The notes under the pieces: generated by a model | The model's database searches: none | What the model saw: only the letters and a program-made list of their open reading frames with translations | What the model was told of the DNA's origin: nothing | From: Rubrivivax sp. | GTDB taxonomy: Bacteria > Pseudomonadota > Gammaproteobacteria > Burkholderiales > Burkholderiaceae_C | Assembly: GCA_021300575.1 (NCBI GenBank) | Contig: JAJTDM010000006.1 | Location: 1-64,000 of the forward strand | Reading direction: 5' to 3' | DNA: 64,000 nucleotides | Made by a program: the position numbers and the translations under genes | Part shown: positions 1-10,134 of the stretch, in pieces | Layout: each line of letters opens with the position of its first letter | Numbering within the stretch: position 1 is the stretch's first letter

Positions 1-223
1 AAGTGACAAGGACCAGCAGCCCAATACACTGGCTCGGTCTACAACCGATTGGCGCTCCGCGCGCCACCAAAGTCAGGTCGCTCCAGGCTCATACCTGAAT
101 TGGAAAAGACTTCCATCCGACGTTCCATCGACGGCGGATCCCAAACAGGCCTCGGCAGGAGATCAAAGTGCCCCGCCCACGTCCCCGCCTCGCCTGCTGG
201 ACGCGCTGCGCCGCGCCATCCGT

Positions 224-1141
224 GTGCGGCACTATTCGATCCGCACCGAAGAGGCTTACGTCGACTGGACCCGGCGCTTCGTCCGCTTCCATGGGCGGCG
301 CCACCCGCGCGAGTTGGGCGCGCCAGAGGTGGCGGCCTTTCTCACCCACCTGGCCGTGGATCGCACGGTGGCGCCCTCCACGCAGAATCAGGCCCGCTCG
401 GCGTTGATGTTCCTGTACCGCGATGTGCTGCAGTTGGAGCTGCCGTGGCTGCAGGAGGTGGTGGCGGCCAAGACCCAGCGTCGCCTGCCCGTGGTGCTGA
501 CGCCCTCCGAGGTGCGTGCCTTGTTGGGCGAACTCAGCGGCACCATGGGCCTGGTGGCCGCCCTGCTCTACGGCACGGGCATGCGGCTGCTGGAGGCGCT
601 GCGCCTGCGGGTGAAGGACATCGGCTTCGAGCAGCGCGAACTGGTGGTGCGCGACGGCAAGGGCGGCAAGGACCGCGTGACCGTGCTGCCCGAGAACCTG
701 ATCGCGCCTCTGCAGCAGCAGCTGGGCCAGGCCCGGGCGCTGCACCAGCAGGATCTGACCGAGGGGTTTGGCGAAGTCTGGCTGCCCGATGCGCTGGCGG
801 CCAAGCACCCCGCCATGCCGCGCGCCTGGGGCTGGCAATGGGCGTTTCCCAGTGCCGTGCGGTCGGCAGACCCGCGCTCAGGCGTCGTGCGGCGGCACCA
901 CCTGCATGAAGCCTCGGTGCAGAAGGCGGTGTCCACCGCGGCGCGGCGCGCCGGCATCGTCAAACCCTGCTCGCCTCACGTGCTGCGCCACTGCTTTGCC
1001 ACGCACCTGCTGCAGGCTGGCTACGACATCCGTACCGTGCAAGAACTGCTGGGCCACGCGGACGTGTCCACCACCATGATCTACACCCATGTGCTCAACC
1101 GGGGCGGACGCGGGGTGCGCAGCCCGCTGGACCAGATGTAG
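224..1141 (+). CDS. intI: Integron integrase-like tyrosine recombinase (IntI family)
   Basis: Contains the IntI-specific segment [33 protein letters not shown] and the C-terminal box [52 protein letters not shown]. The GTG at 224 is only the track start; the frame stays open upstream and reads ...[29 protein letters not shown], so the true start is probably further 5'. Confidence 0.88.
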   Translation: MRHYSIRTEEAYVDWTRRFVRFHGRRHPRELGAPEVAAFLTHLAVDRTVAPSTQNQARSALMFLYRDVLQLELPWLQEVVAAKTQRRLPVVLTPSEVRALLGELSGTMGLVAALLYGTGMRLLEALRLRVKDIGFEQRELVVRDGKGGKDRVTVLPENLIAPLQQQLGQARALHQQDLTEGFGEVWLPDALAAKHPAMPRAWGWQWAFPSAVRSADPRSGVVRRHHLHEASVQKAVSTAARRAGIVKPCSPHVLRHCFATHLLQAGYDIRTVQELLGHADVSTTMIYTHVLNRGGRGVRSPLDQM

Positions 1142-1156
1142 CGGCCTGCCTGCGCC

Positions 1157-1339
1157 TCAGGCCGCGACGCGCTGAGCCAATGCTTCCTGCGCCAGCGTGT
1201 TCAAGCTCTTGCCTTCGGCCTGTGCGGCAATCGCCAGGCGCTCATGAAGTTCTGGCGGAATTCGAAGGTTGAACTTGCCGGAGTAGTGGCGGCGCGGCTC
1301 GATGCCCTTTTCCTTGCAGACCTCCAGAAAGACCGCCAA
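1157..1339 (-). pseudogene. C-terminal remnant of a HicB-type antitoxin
   Basis: LAVFLEVCKEKGIEPRRHYSGKFNLRIPPELHERLAIAAQAEGKSLNTLAQEAL matches the HicB C-terminal RHH region. The HicB N-terminal domain is absent; upstream in frame is a stop and the YciI-like fragment. Confidence 0.6.
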
Positions 1340-1375
1340 GGAGGGTGTGCTGCATGTTGGATTTCCTTCACAGGT

Positions 1376-1495
1376 TCAGCACAGATCATCCATCTCGTAC
1401 AGCGGCCTGATCTCGATCTCGCTGGGGCCTGGCATGGGGTTGGGGCAGCGCTGGACCCATGCGAGGGGGCCGCGGTGTTCGCCATCTGCGGCCAT
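1376..1495 (-). pseudogene. Probable C-terminal remnant of a YciI-family protein
   Basis: Reverse-strand translation MAADGEHRGPLAWVQRCPNPMPGPSEIEIRPLYEMDDLC* resembles the C-terminus of YciI/YCII-related proteins (W-V-x-R-C-P-N-P ... EIRPLYE). No upstream domain; in frame between the HigA stop and the HicB remnant. Confidence 0.45.
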
Positions 1496-1507
1496 GGGCT
1501 GCTCCAG

Positions 1508-1816
1508 TCAGGACACTGCAGATGACCGCAACGGCTTCATCCGATCAATCACGTCGCGCAGCTTGGAATGCGCTTGCCACAGGTCGTACTTCGACTGCAT
1601 GTCCAGCCAAAGCTGAGCGCCATTGCCGAGCAAAGCGCCCAGGCGCAGAGCCATCTCCGCCGAGATTCCGCTGCGCTCGGCCAGCACCGAGTGCAGCGTC
1701 TGGCGCGAAACCCCCAAGGCGCGTGCAAAACTCGCCACGGATTGCCCCTCCAGGCTTGGCAATACGTCTTCCCGCAACAGGGCTCCAGGGTGGGTAGGTG
1801 GACGATTGCGCATCAC
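1508..1816 (-). CDS. higA: HigA family addiction-module antitoxin
   Basis: HTH HPGALLREDVLPSLEGQSVASFARALGVSRQTLHSVLAERSGISAEMALRLG; downstream of HigB-like ORF. Confidence 0.88.
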   Translation of the reverse strand: MMRNRPPTHPGALLREDVLPSLEGQSVASFARALGVSRQTLHSVLAERSGISAEMALRLGALLGNGAQLWLDMQSKYDLWQAHSKLRDVIDRMKPLRSSAVS

Positions 1817-1822
1817 AGACTC

Positions 1823-2098
1823 CTAGTGATAGTTCTCAAGATCGACCTTCACGGCGTTTTCGCCCTGCCACTCAAAGGTGATGCACCACGGCCCGTTGAC
1901 GTGGACGCTGTAGCGCTTGGGCTTGCCCTGCAGGCCGTGAAAGTCAAACCCTGGCACGTTCAACGCCTCTGGTGACTTGGCGGTATCGATCGCATCCAGG
2001 CGGCGCAAAACCCGCTCCACAAGAGCCTTCTGAATCTTCGGGCTGGAACCCTTCTCGAAGAGTTCCTGAAGGCCCTTGTGCCTGAATGACTCGATCAC
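1823..2098 (-). CDS. higB: HigB/RelE-like toxin
   Basis: VIESFRHKGLQELFEKGSSPKIQKALVERVLRRLDAIDTAKSPEALNVPGFDFHGLQGKPKRYSVHVNGPWCITFEWQGENAVKVDLENYH. Start proposed as GTG at 2098; the longer ORF to 2203 runs through the palindromic promoter region. Confidence 0.85.
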   Translation of the reverse strand: MIESFRHKGLQELFEKGSSPKIQKALVERVLRRLDAIDTAKSPEALNVPGFDFHGLQGKPKRYSVHVNGPWCITFEWQGENAVKVDLENYH

Positions 2099-2106
2099 AT
2101 GGGAAA

Positions 2107-2127
2107 GTGTAAAGGATATATTTACAC
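2107..2127. promoter_or_regulatory. Candidate HigBA operator: perfect inverted repeat gtgtaaa-N7-tttacac
   Basis: gtgtaaaggatatatttacac, 7-bp perfect arms, 9 bp upstream of the HigB start. Confidence 0.6.
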
Positions 2128-2186
2128 CCTGGATGAGATCCCCCGGGCCACCGCCTTGACCGCGGACCTGCGGGGCAACGACGGGC

Positions 2187-2408
2187 CTATCGCCGCGCTG
2201 CAAGCCCAGGTGCTATGGCCAGGACGGCCAGCCAGCCCAGGAAGGACACCAGCCGGAAGAGGGCGCTCACGCACAGCGCGAAGATCACCAGGGCCCAGCC
2301 AGAGGCGGTAATGCTGAGTCCGGCGGCCAGAAAGAGCAGCTGTGTGAGCACGGCGCTGCCGGCCGAGACGATGGCAATGAACCACCATTTGTTTTCCACG
2401 CTGGACAT
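2187..2408 (-). CDS. Small predicted membrane protein, unknown function
   Basis: 73 aa with two hydrophobic segments (MSSVENKWWFIAIVSAGSAVLTQLLFLAAGLSITASGWALVIFALCVSALFRLVSFLGWLAVLAI). Confidence 0.5.
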   Translation of the reverse strand: MSSVENKWWFIAIVSAGSAVLTQLLFLAAGLSITASGWALVIFALCVSALFRLVSFLGWLAVLAIAPGLAARR

Positions 2409-2465
2409 CGATGCCTCTTGAATCCTTGGGCGCGCCCCTGCAGGCGCGCGCCAGCCATGGCCCCC

Positions 2466-4195
<1,730 letters not shown>

Positions 4196-4199
<4 letters not shown>

Positions 4200-5260
4200 T
4201 CCAGCCCCCGCAGCTTCGGGTCCAGCGCGTCGCGCACGGCGTCGGCCATCAGCGAGAACGCGGTGACGAACACGGCCATGAACAGCGTGGCCGCGGCCAG
4301 TTGCCACCAGTGGCCCAGGATCAGCTCGCTCTGCGCCTCGGCCAGCATGGTGCCCCAGGAGACATCCTCCACGCCCACGCCCAGGCCCAGGTAGGACAGG
4401 ATGACCTCGCTCTTGATGAAGCCCACCACCAGCAGGCTCATGCGCACCAGGATGACGTGGCTGATGTTGGGCAGGATGTGCTTGAACATGCGGCTCCACG
4501 CGGAGGCGCCGATGGCCTCGGCCGCACGCACATACTCGCGCGAGCCGTGCTTCATGAACTCGGCCCGCACCTGCCGGTACAGCCCCGTCCACCCCGCCAG
4601 CCCCAGGATCAGCACCACGGTGCCGATGCCGCGGCCGAACACCGCGGCAAACGCGAAGATCAGCAGGATGCCCGGAATGGCCTCGAAGACGTTGTACAGC
4701 CACTCCAGGAAGTCGCCCACCTTGCCGCCGAAGAAGCCGGCCAGCGCGCCCAGCACGGTGCCGATCAGCGTGGCCAGCACGGCGGCCAGCACGCCCACGA
4801 ACACCGAGATCTGCGTGCCCTTGATCGCCTTGTCCAGCACGTCGCGGCCCAGGCGGTCACCGCCCAGGGGCAGGGTCTCGGCCTTGGCCGTCTCGGTGGT
4901 GCGGTACTTCTTGGCCGCTTCCTCGATCTCGGCGTAGCGCGGGGCCAGCGGGTCCACGGCCGAGAGGTCCACGTTCGGGCCCTTGGGCACCTCGATGGTG
5001 CCCGTGGCCTCGGGCGGCTTCGGCCCGATGAAGGTAGGCGGCGCGTTGGCCACGCCCACCTCGGCCTGCCAGTTCTTGGCCACCAGGCCCAGCGAGGCCA
5101 GCAGCACCAGCCCCAGGAAGGCCAGCACGATGAGGGCCGAGACCAGGCCCACGCGGTCGGCCTTGAAGCGGCGCCAGGCGGCGTGCCACACGCCTTCGGA
5201 CTTCTCGATGGGGGCCGAGGAAGCGGCGGAGGCGGCGGGGTTCATTCCAGCCGCGCTCAT
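4196..5260 (-). CDS. Peptide-type ABC transporter permease
   Basis: DppC/YejE-like: [62 protein letters not shown]. Confidence 0.88.
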
Positions 5261-6195
5261 TTCAGCACCACCCGGGGGTCGACCAGCTTGAACATCACGT
5301 CCACGATGAGGTTGATCACCATCGTCAGCACTGCCAGGTACACGGCGATGGCCTGGATGACGGGGTAGTCGCTGCGGTTCACCGCCAGCAGGATCTCCCG
5401 GCCCAGGCCGGGGATGGAGAAGAACACCTCGATCAGGAACGAGCCCACGAACACGCCCGGCAGCGACAGCCCGATGTTGGTGAGGATGGGGATCATCGCG
5501 TTGCGCAGCACGTGCCGGAACATCACCGTGTTCTCGGTCAGGCCCTTGGCGCGGGCGGTGCGCACGTAGTCGTGGCCCAGTTCATCCAGGAAGAAGCTGC
5601 GGTACAGCCGGGTCTGCGGCGCCAGGCCCACCATCACCGCCAGCAGCACCGGCAGCGGCACGTAGGTGACGAGGTTGGTCCAGACGTTGTCGCTCCAGCC
5701 CTGCACCGGGAACCAGCCGAGCTGGAAGCCGAACAGGTACTGGCCCACGATGATGTAGACCAGGAAGCTGATGGACAGCGCCACGGTGGTGATGACCATC
5801 AGCGTGCGGTCGGCCAGCGAGCCGCGGCGGTAGGCCACCCACATGGCGATGGGCAGCGCCAGCAGCACGTCCAGCACCAGGATGGGCAGCATCACCGTCA
5901 GCGTGGCGGGCAGGCGCGAAGCGAAGAGGTTGCTCACCGCCTCGTTGGTGGCCCAGCTCTTGCCCCAGTCGAAGGTGACGATGCTCTTGAGGTACAGGCC
6001 CAGCTGCACCCACACCGGCTGGTCCAGGCCCAGCTGCTGGCGGATGGCGGCAATCTGTTCCGGCGTGGCGTTCAGGCCGCCCAGGATCTCGGCCGGGTCG
6101 CCGCCGAAGTACTTGAAGAGGAAGAACACCAGCAGCACGACGCCGAGGATCGTCGGCACCATCTGCCACAGGCGCCGCAGGATGTAGGCGGCCAT
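5257..6195 (-). CDS. Peptide-type ABC transporter permease
   Basis: DppB/YejB-like: MAAYILRRLWQMVPTILGVVLLVFFLFKYFGGDPAE, DYVRTARAKGLTENTVMFRHVLRNAMIPI. Start chosen at MAAYILRR. Confidence 0.88.
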   Translation of the reverse strand: MAAYILRRLWQMVPTILGVVLLVFFLFKYFGGDPAEILGGLNATPEQIAAIRQQLGLDQPVWVQLGLYLKSIVTFDWGKSWATNEAVSNLFASRLPATLTVMLPILVLDVLLALPIAMWVAYRRGSLADRTLMVITTVALSISFLVYIIVGQYLFGFQLGWFPVQGWSDNVWTNLVTYVPLPVLLAVMVGLAPQTRLYRSFFLDELGHDYVRTARAKGLTENTVMFRHVLRNAMIPILTNIGLSLPGVFVGSFLIEVFFSIPGLGREILLAVNRSDYPVIQAIAVYLAVLTMVINLIVDVMFKLVDPRVVLK

Positions 6196-6304
6196 CGTTG
6201 AGTCGCTCCTGGTGAGGGGGGGTTCGTGCCGGAGTGTAGAAGCCCTGGTGGAAGCCCTGGTGCCCGCCGGCCCGGGTCTTTGGTGCGCCGCTAGACTGCC
6301 CGGT

Positions 6305-8185
6305 GTGTCCAGACACCGCCTGCCTGCCATCACTTCGGCGCGATCGCCCGGCCTGCCGTGGCTGCTGTGGGCCGGGGCGGTGTGCATGGGCTTGGCCGCC
6401 GCGGTCGCACCCGCGACGGCCGGTGCCCAGCCGGCGGCCGGGGCCGTCAGCAAGACCTTGCGCTACGCGTTTCCCGTGGCCGAGAGCAGCTTCGACCCGG
6501 CGCAGATCTCCGACCTGTACTCGCGCACCGTGGTGGGCGCCATCCTGGAGGCTCCGCTGGAGTTCGAGTTCCTGGCCTCGCCGGCGCGCATGCGGCCCAA
6601 CACCGCGGCCGAGATGCCCGAGGTGTCGGCCGACTTTCGCACCTTCACCTTCCGCCTCAAGCCCGGCATCTTCTTCTCGGACGACCCCGCCTTCAAGGGG
6701 GCCAAGCGCGAGCTCACCGCGGACGATTACGTCTACGCCATCAAGCGCCACTACGACCCGCGCTGGAAGAGCGCCAACCTCTACATCCTGGAGAACGCCA
6801 AGATCCTGGGCCTGTCGGAGTTGCGCAAGGAGTTGATCGCCGCGAAGAAGCCCTTCGACTACGACCGGGAAGTGGAAGGCCTGAAGGCGCTGGACCGCTA
6901 CACCTTCCGCGTCCAGCTGGCCGAGCCCAACCCGCGCTTTCTCTACAACTTCACAGACGGCTCGTTCGTGGGCGCCGTGGCGCGCGAGGTGGTGGAGCTC
7001 TATGGCGACAAGATCGGTGAGCACCCGGTGGGCACCGGGCCGTTCCGGCTGGTCAACGCCGACTGGAAGCGCAGCTCGCGCATCGTGCTGGCCCGCAACC
7101 CGAACTACCGCGAGGTGTTCTACAACGAGACTGCGCCCCCGGGCGATGCCCGCTTGCAGGAGGTGGCCCAGCGTTTCAAGGGCCGGCGCCTGCCCCTGGT
7201 GGACCGGCTGCAGATCTCGGTGGTGGAGGAGGCGCAGCCGCGCTGGCTGTCGTTCCTGAACGCCGAGCAGGATCTGCTGGAGGGCGTGCCGGCCGAGTTT
7301 GCCACCCTGGCCGCGCCCCACAACCGGCTGGCGCCCAACCTCGCCCGTCAGGGCGTGGGCATGGTGCGCTACCCCCGGGCTGACGTGGCGCTGAGCTACT
7401 TCGCCATGGAGCATCCCGTGGTGGGCGGCTACGAGCCGCACAAGGTGGCGCTGCGCCGCGCCATCTCGCTGGCGGTGGACCTGGACAAGGAGATCCGCCT
7501 CGTGCGCAAGGGCCAGGCCATTCCCGGCCAGAGCCCCATCGGCCCGCAGACCTACGGCTACGACCCGGCGTTCAAGTCCGAGATGAGCGAGTACAACCTG
7601 CCCAAGGCCCAGGCGCTGCTGGACCTGCATGGCTACGTGGACAAGAACGGCGACGGCTGGCGCGACCAGCCTGACGGCCAGCCCCTGGTGCTGGAGTACG
7701 CCACCCAGCCCGACCAGACCAGCCGCCAGCTCATCGAACTGTGGAAGAAGAACATGGACGCGCTGCGCGTGCGCATCGAGTTCAAGACGGCCAAGTGGCC
7801 CGAGAACCTGAAGAGCAGCCGTGCCGGCAAGCTGATGATGTGGGGCGTGGGTTGGGGTGCGGGCGCGCCCGATGGCGACACCTTCCTGGCCCTGGGCTAC
7901 GGCCCCAACAAGGGCGGCGCCAACCATGCCCGTTTCAACCTGCCCGCCTTCAACCGGGCCTACGAGGCGCAGCGCCTGCTGCCCGACGGCCCCGAACGCC
8001 TGGCGCTGATGGACGAGGCCAAGCGCCTGATGGTGAGCTACATGCCGTACAAGATCCACGCCCACCGCATCGGCACCGACCTGCACCATCCGTGGGTGCA
8101 GGGCTACCACCGCAACCTCTTCGTGCGGGATTTCTTCAAGTACGTGGACCTGGACGTGCAGGCGCGCGAGCGCGCCGGAAAGTGA
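6305..8185 (+). CDS. Family 5 extracellular solute-binding protein (SBP_bac_5), tandem copy 1
   Basis: LRYAFPVAESSFDPAQISDLYSRTVVG, HPVGTGPFR, ALLDLHGYVDKNGDGWRDQPDG; signal peptide-like N-terminus from GTG 6305. Confidence 0.85.
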   Translation: MSRHRLPAITSARSPGLPWLLWAGAVCMGLAAAVAPATAGAQPAAGAVSKTLRYAFPVAESSFDPAQISDLYSRTVVGAILEAPLEFEFLASPARMRPNTAAEMPEVSADFRTFTFRLKPGIFFSDDPAFKGAKRELTADDYVYAIKRHYDPRWKSANLYILENAKILGLSELRKELIAAKKPFDYDREVEGLKALDRYTFRVQLAEPNPRFLYNFTDGSFVGAVAREVVELYGDKIGEHPVGTGPFRLVNADWKRSSRIVLARNPNYREVFYNETAPPGDARLQEVAQRFKGRRLPLVDRLQISVVEEAQPRWLSFLNAEQDLLEGVPAEFATLAAPHNRLAPNLARQGVGMVRYPRADVALSYFAMEHPVVGGYEPHKVALRRAISLAVDLDKEIRLVRKGQAIPGQSPIGPQTYGYDPAFKSEMSEYNLPKAQALLDLHGYVDKNGDGWRDQPDGQPLVLEYATQPDQTSRQLIELWKKNMDALRVRIEFKTAKWPENLKSSRAGKLMMWGVGWGAGAPDGDTFLALGYGPNKGGANHARFNLPAFNRAYEAQRLLPDGPERLALMDEAKRLMVSYMPYKIHAHRIGTDLHHPWVQGYHRNLFVRDFFKYVDLDVQARERAGK

Positions 8186-8192
8186 GCCCCCC

Positions 8193-10118
8193 ATGACAGC
8201 CGTGCGCAGACGTGTTGCTTCAACGGCCCGGGCGGCGGGCCAGGTGTCGACCGGCTGGAGGGCCCTGGCCGCCCTGGGCGCCGCAGGCCTGGCCCTGGCG
8301 TTCACCCCCGCCCTGGCCCAGCCCAAGGCGGCGCCCGCCGTGTTCGCGCCGGCGGCCGAGCGCGAATCCATCAAGCCCGCCGCCCCGGGCCAGAAGGTCC
8401 TGCGCTATGCCTTCAACGCGGGCGAGACGGGCTTCGATCCCGCGCGCATCGTCGACCTGTACTCGCGCGTCATCACCACCCACATCTTCGAGGCGCTTTA
8501 CACCTACGACCACCTCGCCCGCCCGGCCAGGATCAAGCCGCTGATCGCCGACGGCATGCCCGAGCACTCGCCAGACTTCCGCACCTGGACGGTCAGGCTG
8601 AAGAAGGGCATCTACTTCGCCGACGATCCCGCCTTTGGCGGCCAGAAGCGCGAGGTCACGGCGCAGGATTTCGTCTACGCGATCAAGCGCTTTGCCGACC
8701 CCGCCAACAAGAGCCCGGTGGTGGCCGGCGTGCTGGACCAGAAGTACATCGGCCTGGCGGCGCTGCGCGACAAGGCGCTCAAGGAGAAGAAGCCCTTCGA
8801 CTACGACACCGAGATCGAGGGCCTTCGCGCCCTGGACCGCCACACCATCCAGTACAAGCTGGAGGAGCCGCGGCCGCGCTTCCTCGACAGCCTGGCCGCC
8901 AGCGACCTCTTCGGCGCGGTGGCGCGTGAGGTGGTGGAGAAGTACGGCGAGGCCATCCCCGCCCACCCGGTGGGCACCGGGCCCTTCAGGATGGTGCAGT
9001 GGCGGCGCAGCTCGCTCATCGTGCTGGAGCGCAACCCCCACTACCGCGAGGTGCTCTACGACGCCGAGCCCGCGGCCGATGACGCCGAGGGTCAGGCGAT
9101 CCTGGCCCGCTTCAAGGGCCGCAAGCTGCCCATGATCGACCGGGTGGAGGTCTCCATCATCGAGGAGTCCCAGCCGCGCTGGCTGTCCTTCCTGAACGAG
9201 CAGATCGATTTCGTCAGCGTGCCGCTGGAGTTTGCGAACCAGGCCGTGCCCAATGGCAAGCTCGCCCCCAACCTCGCGCGGCGGGGCGTGCAGCTCTACC
9301 GCGGGCTCAACCCCGACGCTGCCTTCACCTACTTCAACATGGAAGACCCCGTGGTGGGCGGCTACACCCCCGAGCGCATCGCGCTGCGGCGGGCGATCGC
9401 CCTGGCCATGGACGTCGAGCGCGAGATCCGCGTCATCCGCCGTGGCCAGGCCGTGCCGGCGCAATCCGTCGTGGTGCCGCACACCACGGGCTACGACCCC
9501 CGGTTCAAGAGCGAGAACGGCGACTTCGACCCCGCACGCGCCAAGGCCCTGCTGGACCTGCACGGCTATGTGGACAAGGACGGCGACGGCTGGCGCGACC
9601 AGCCCGACGGCAAGCCCCTGACCCTGGAGGTGGCCACGCAGCCGGACCAGCTCAGCCGGCAGTTCGATGAGTTGTGGAAGAAGAACATGCAGCGCATCGG
9701 CATCCGCGTGAAGTTCTTCCCCGGCAAGTGGCCCGAGCAGCTGAAAGCGGCACGGGCCGGCAAGCTGATGCTGTGGACGCTGGGGTCTTCGGCGGCGGGG
9801 TCGGACGGCCAGGGGGCCTTGGCGCGCTTGTACGGGCCGCAGGCCGGCAGCCAGAACCTGGCGCGCTTCAGGAGCGCCGAGTTCGACAGGGTCTACGAGC
9901 GCATGCAGGTCATCGCCGACAGCCCGGAGCGCGACGAACTGTTCCGCCAGGCCAAGCTGATCTCGGTGGCCTACATGCCCTACAAGGTCACGGTGCACCG
10001 CTTCACCAACGACATGCTGCAACCCTGGGTGCAGGGCTACCGGCGCCCGACCTTCTGGAACGAGTGGTGGCACAGGGTGGACATTGACCTGGCGCGCGCG
10101 CCGGGACAGAAGCCGTAG
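8193..10118 (+). CDS. Family 5 extracellular solute-binding protein, tandem copy 2
   Basis: LRYAFNAGETGFDPARIVDLYSRVITTHIFEALYTYDHLARPARIKP, ALLDLHGYVDKDGDGWRDQPDG. Confidence 0.87.
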   Translation: MTAVRRRVASTARAAGQVSTGWRALAALGAAGLALAFTPALAQPKAAPAVFAPAAERESIKPAAPGQKVLRYAFNAGETGFDPARIVDLYSRVITTHIFEALYTYDHLARPARIKPLIADGMPEHSPDFRTWTVRLKKGIYFADDPAFGGQKREVTAQDFVYAIKRFADPANKSPVVAGVLDQKYIGLAALRDKALKEKKPFDYDTEIEGLRALDRHTIQYKLEEPRPRFLDSLAASDLFGAVAREVVEKYGEAIPAHPVGTGPFRMVQWRRSSLIVLERNPHYREVLYDAEPAADDAEGQAILARFKGRKLPMIDRVEVSIIEESQPRWLSFLNEQIDFVSVPLEFANQAVPNGKLAPNLARRGVQLYRGLNPDAAFTYFNMEDPVVGGYTPERIALRRAIALAMDVEREIRVIRRGQAVPAQSVVVPHTTGYDPRFKSENGDFDPARAKALLDLHGYVDKDGDGWRDQPDGKPLTLEVATQPDQLSRQFDELWKKNMQRIGIRVKFFPGKWPEQLKAARAGKLMLWTLGSSAAGSDGQGALARLYGPQAGSQNLARFRSAEFDRVYERMQVIADSPERDELFRQAKLISVAYMPYKVTVHRFTNDMLQPWVQGYRRPTFWNEWWHRVDIDLARAPGQKP

Positions 10119-10134
10119 ACCGCCAGAACCGCTG

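Noticed and set aside
49-909. 286-aa ORF overlapping the integrase in another frame
   Set aside because: No recognisable motif; the integrase frame is strongly conserved.
5582-8374. 930-aa minus-strand ORF across the permease and first SBP
   Set aside because: Antisense to a clear SBP and out of frame with the permease; low-complexity shadow ORF.
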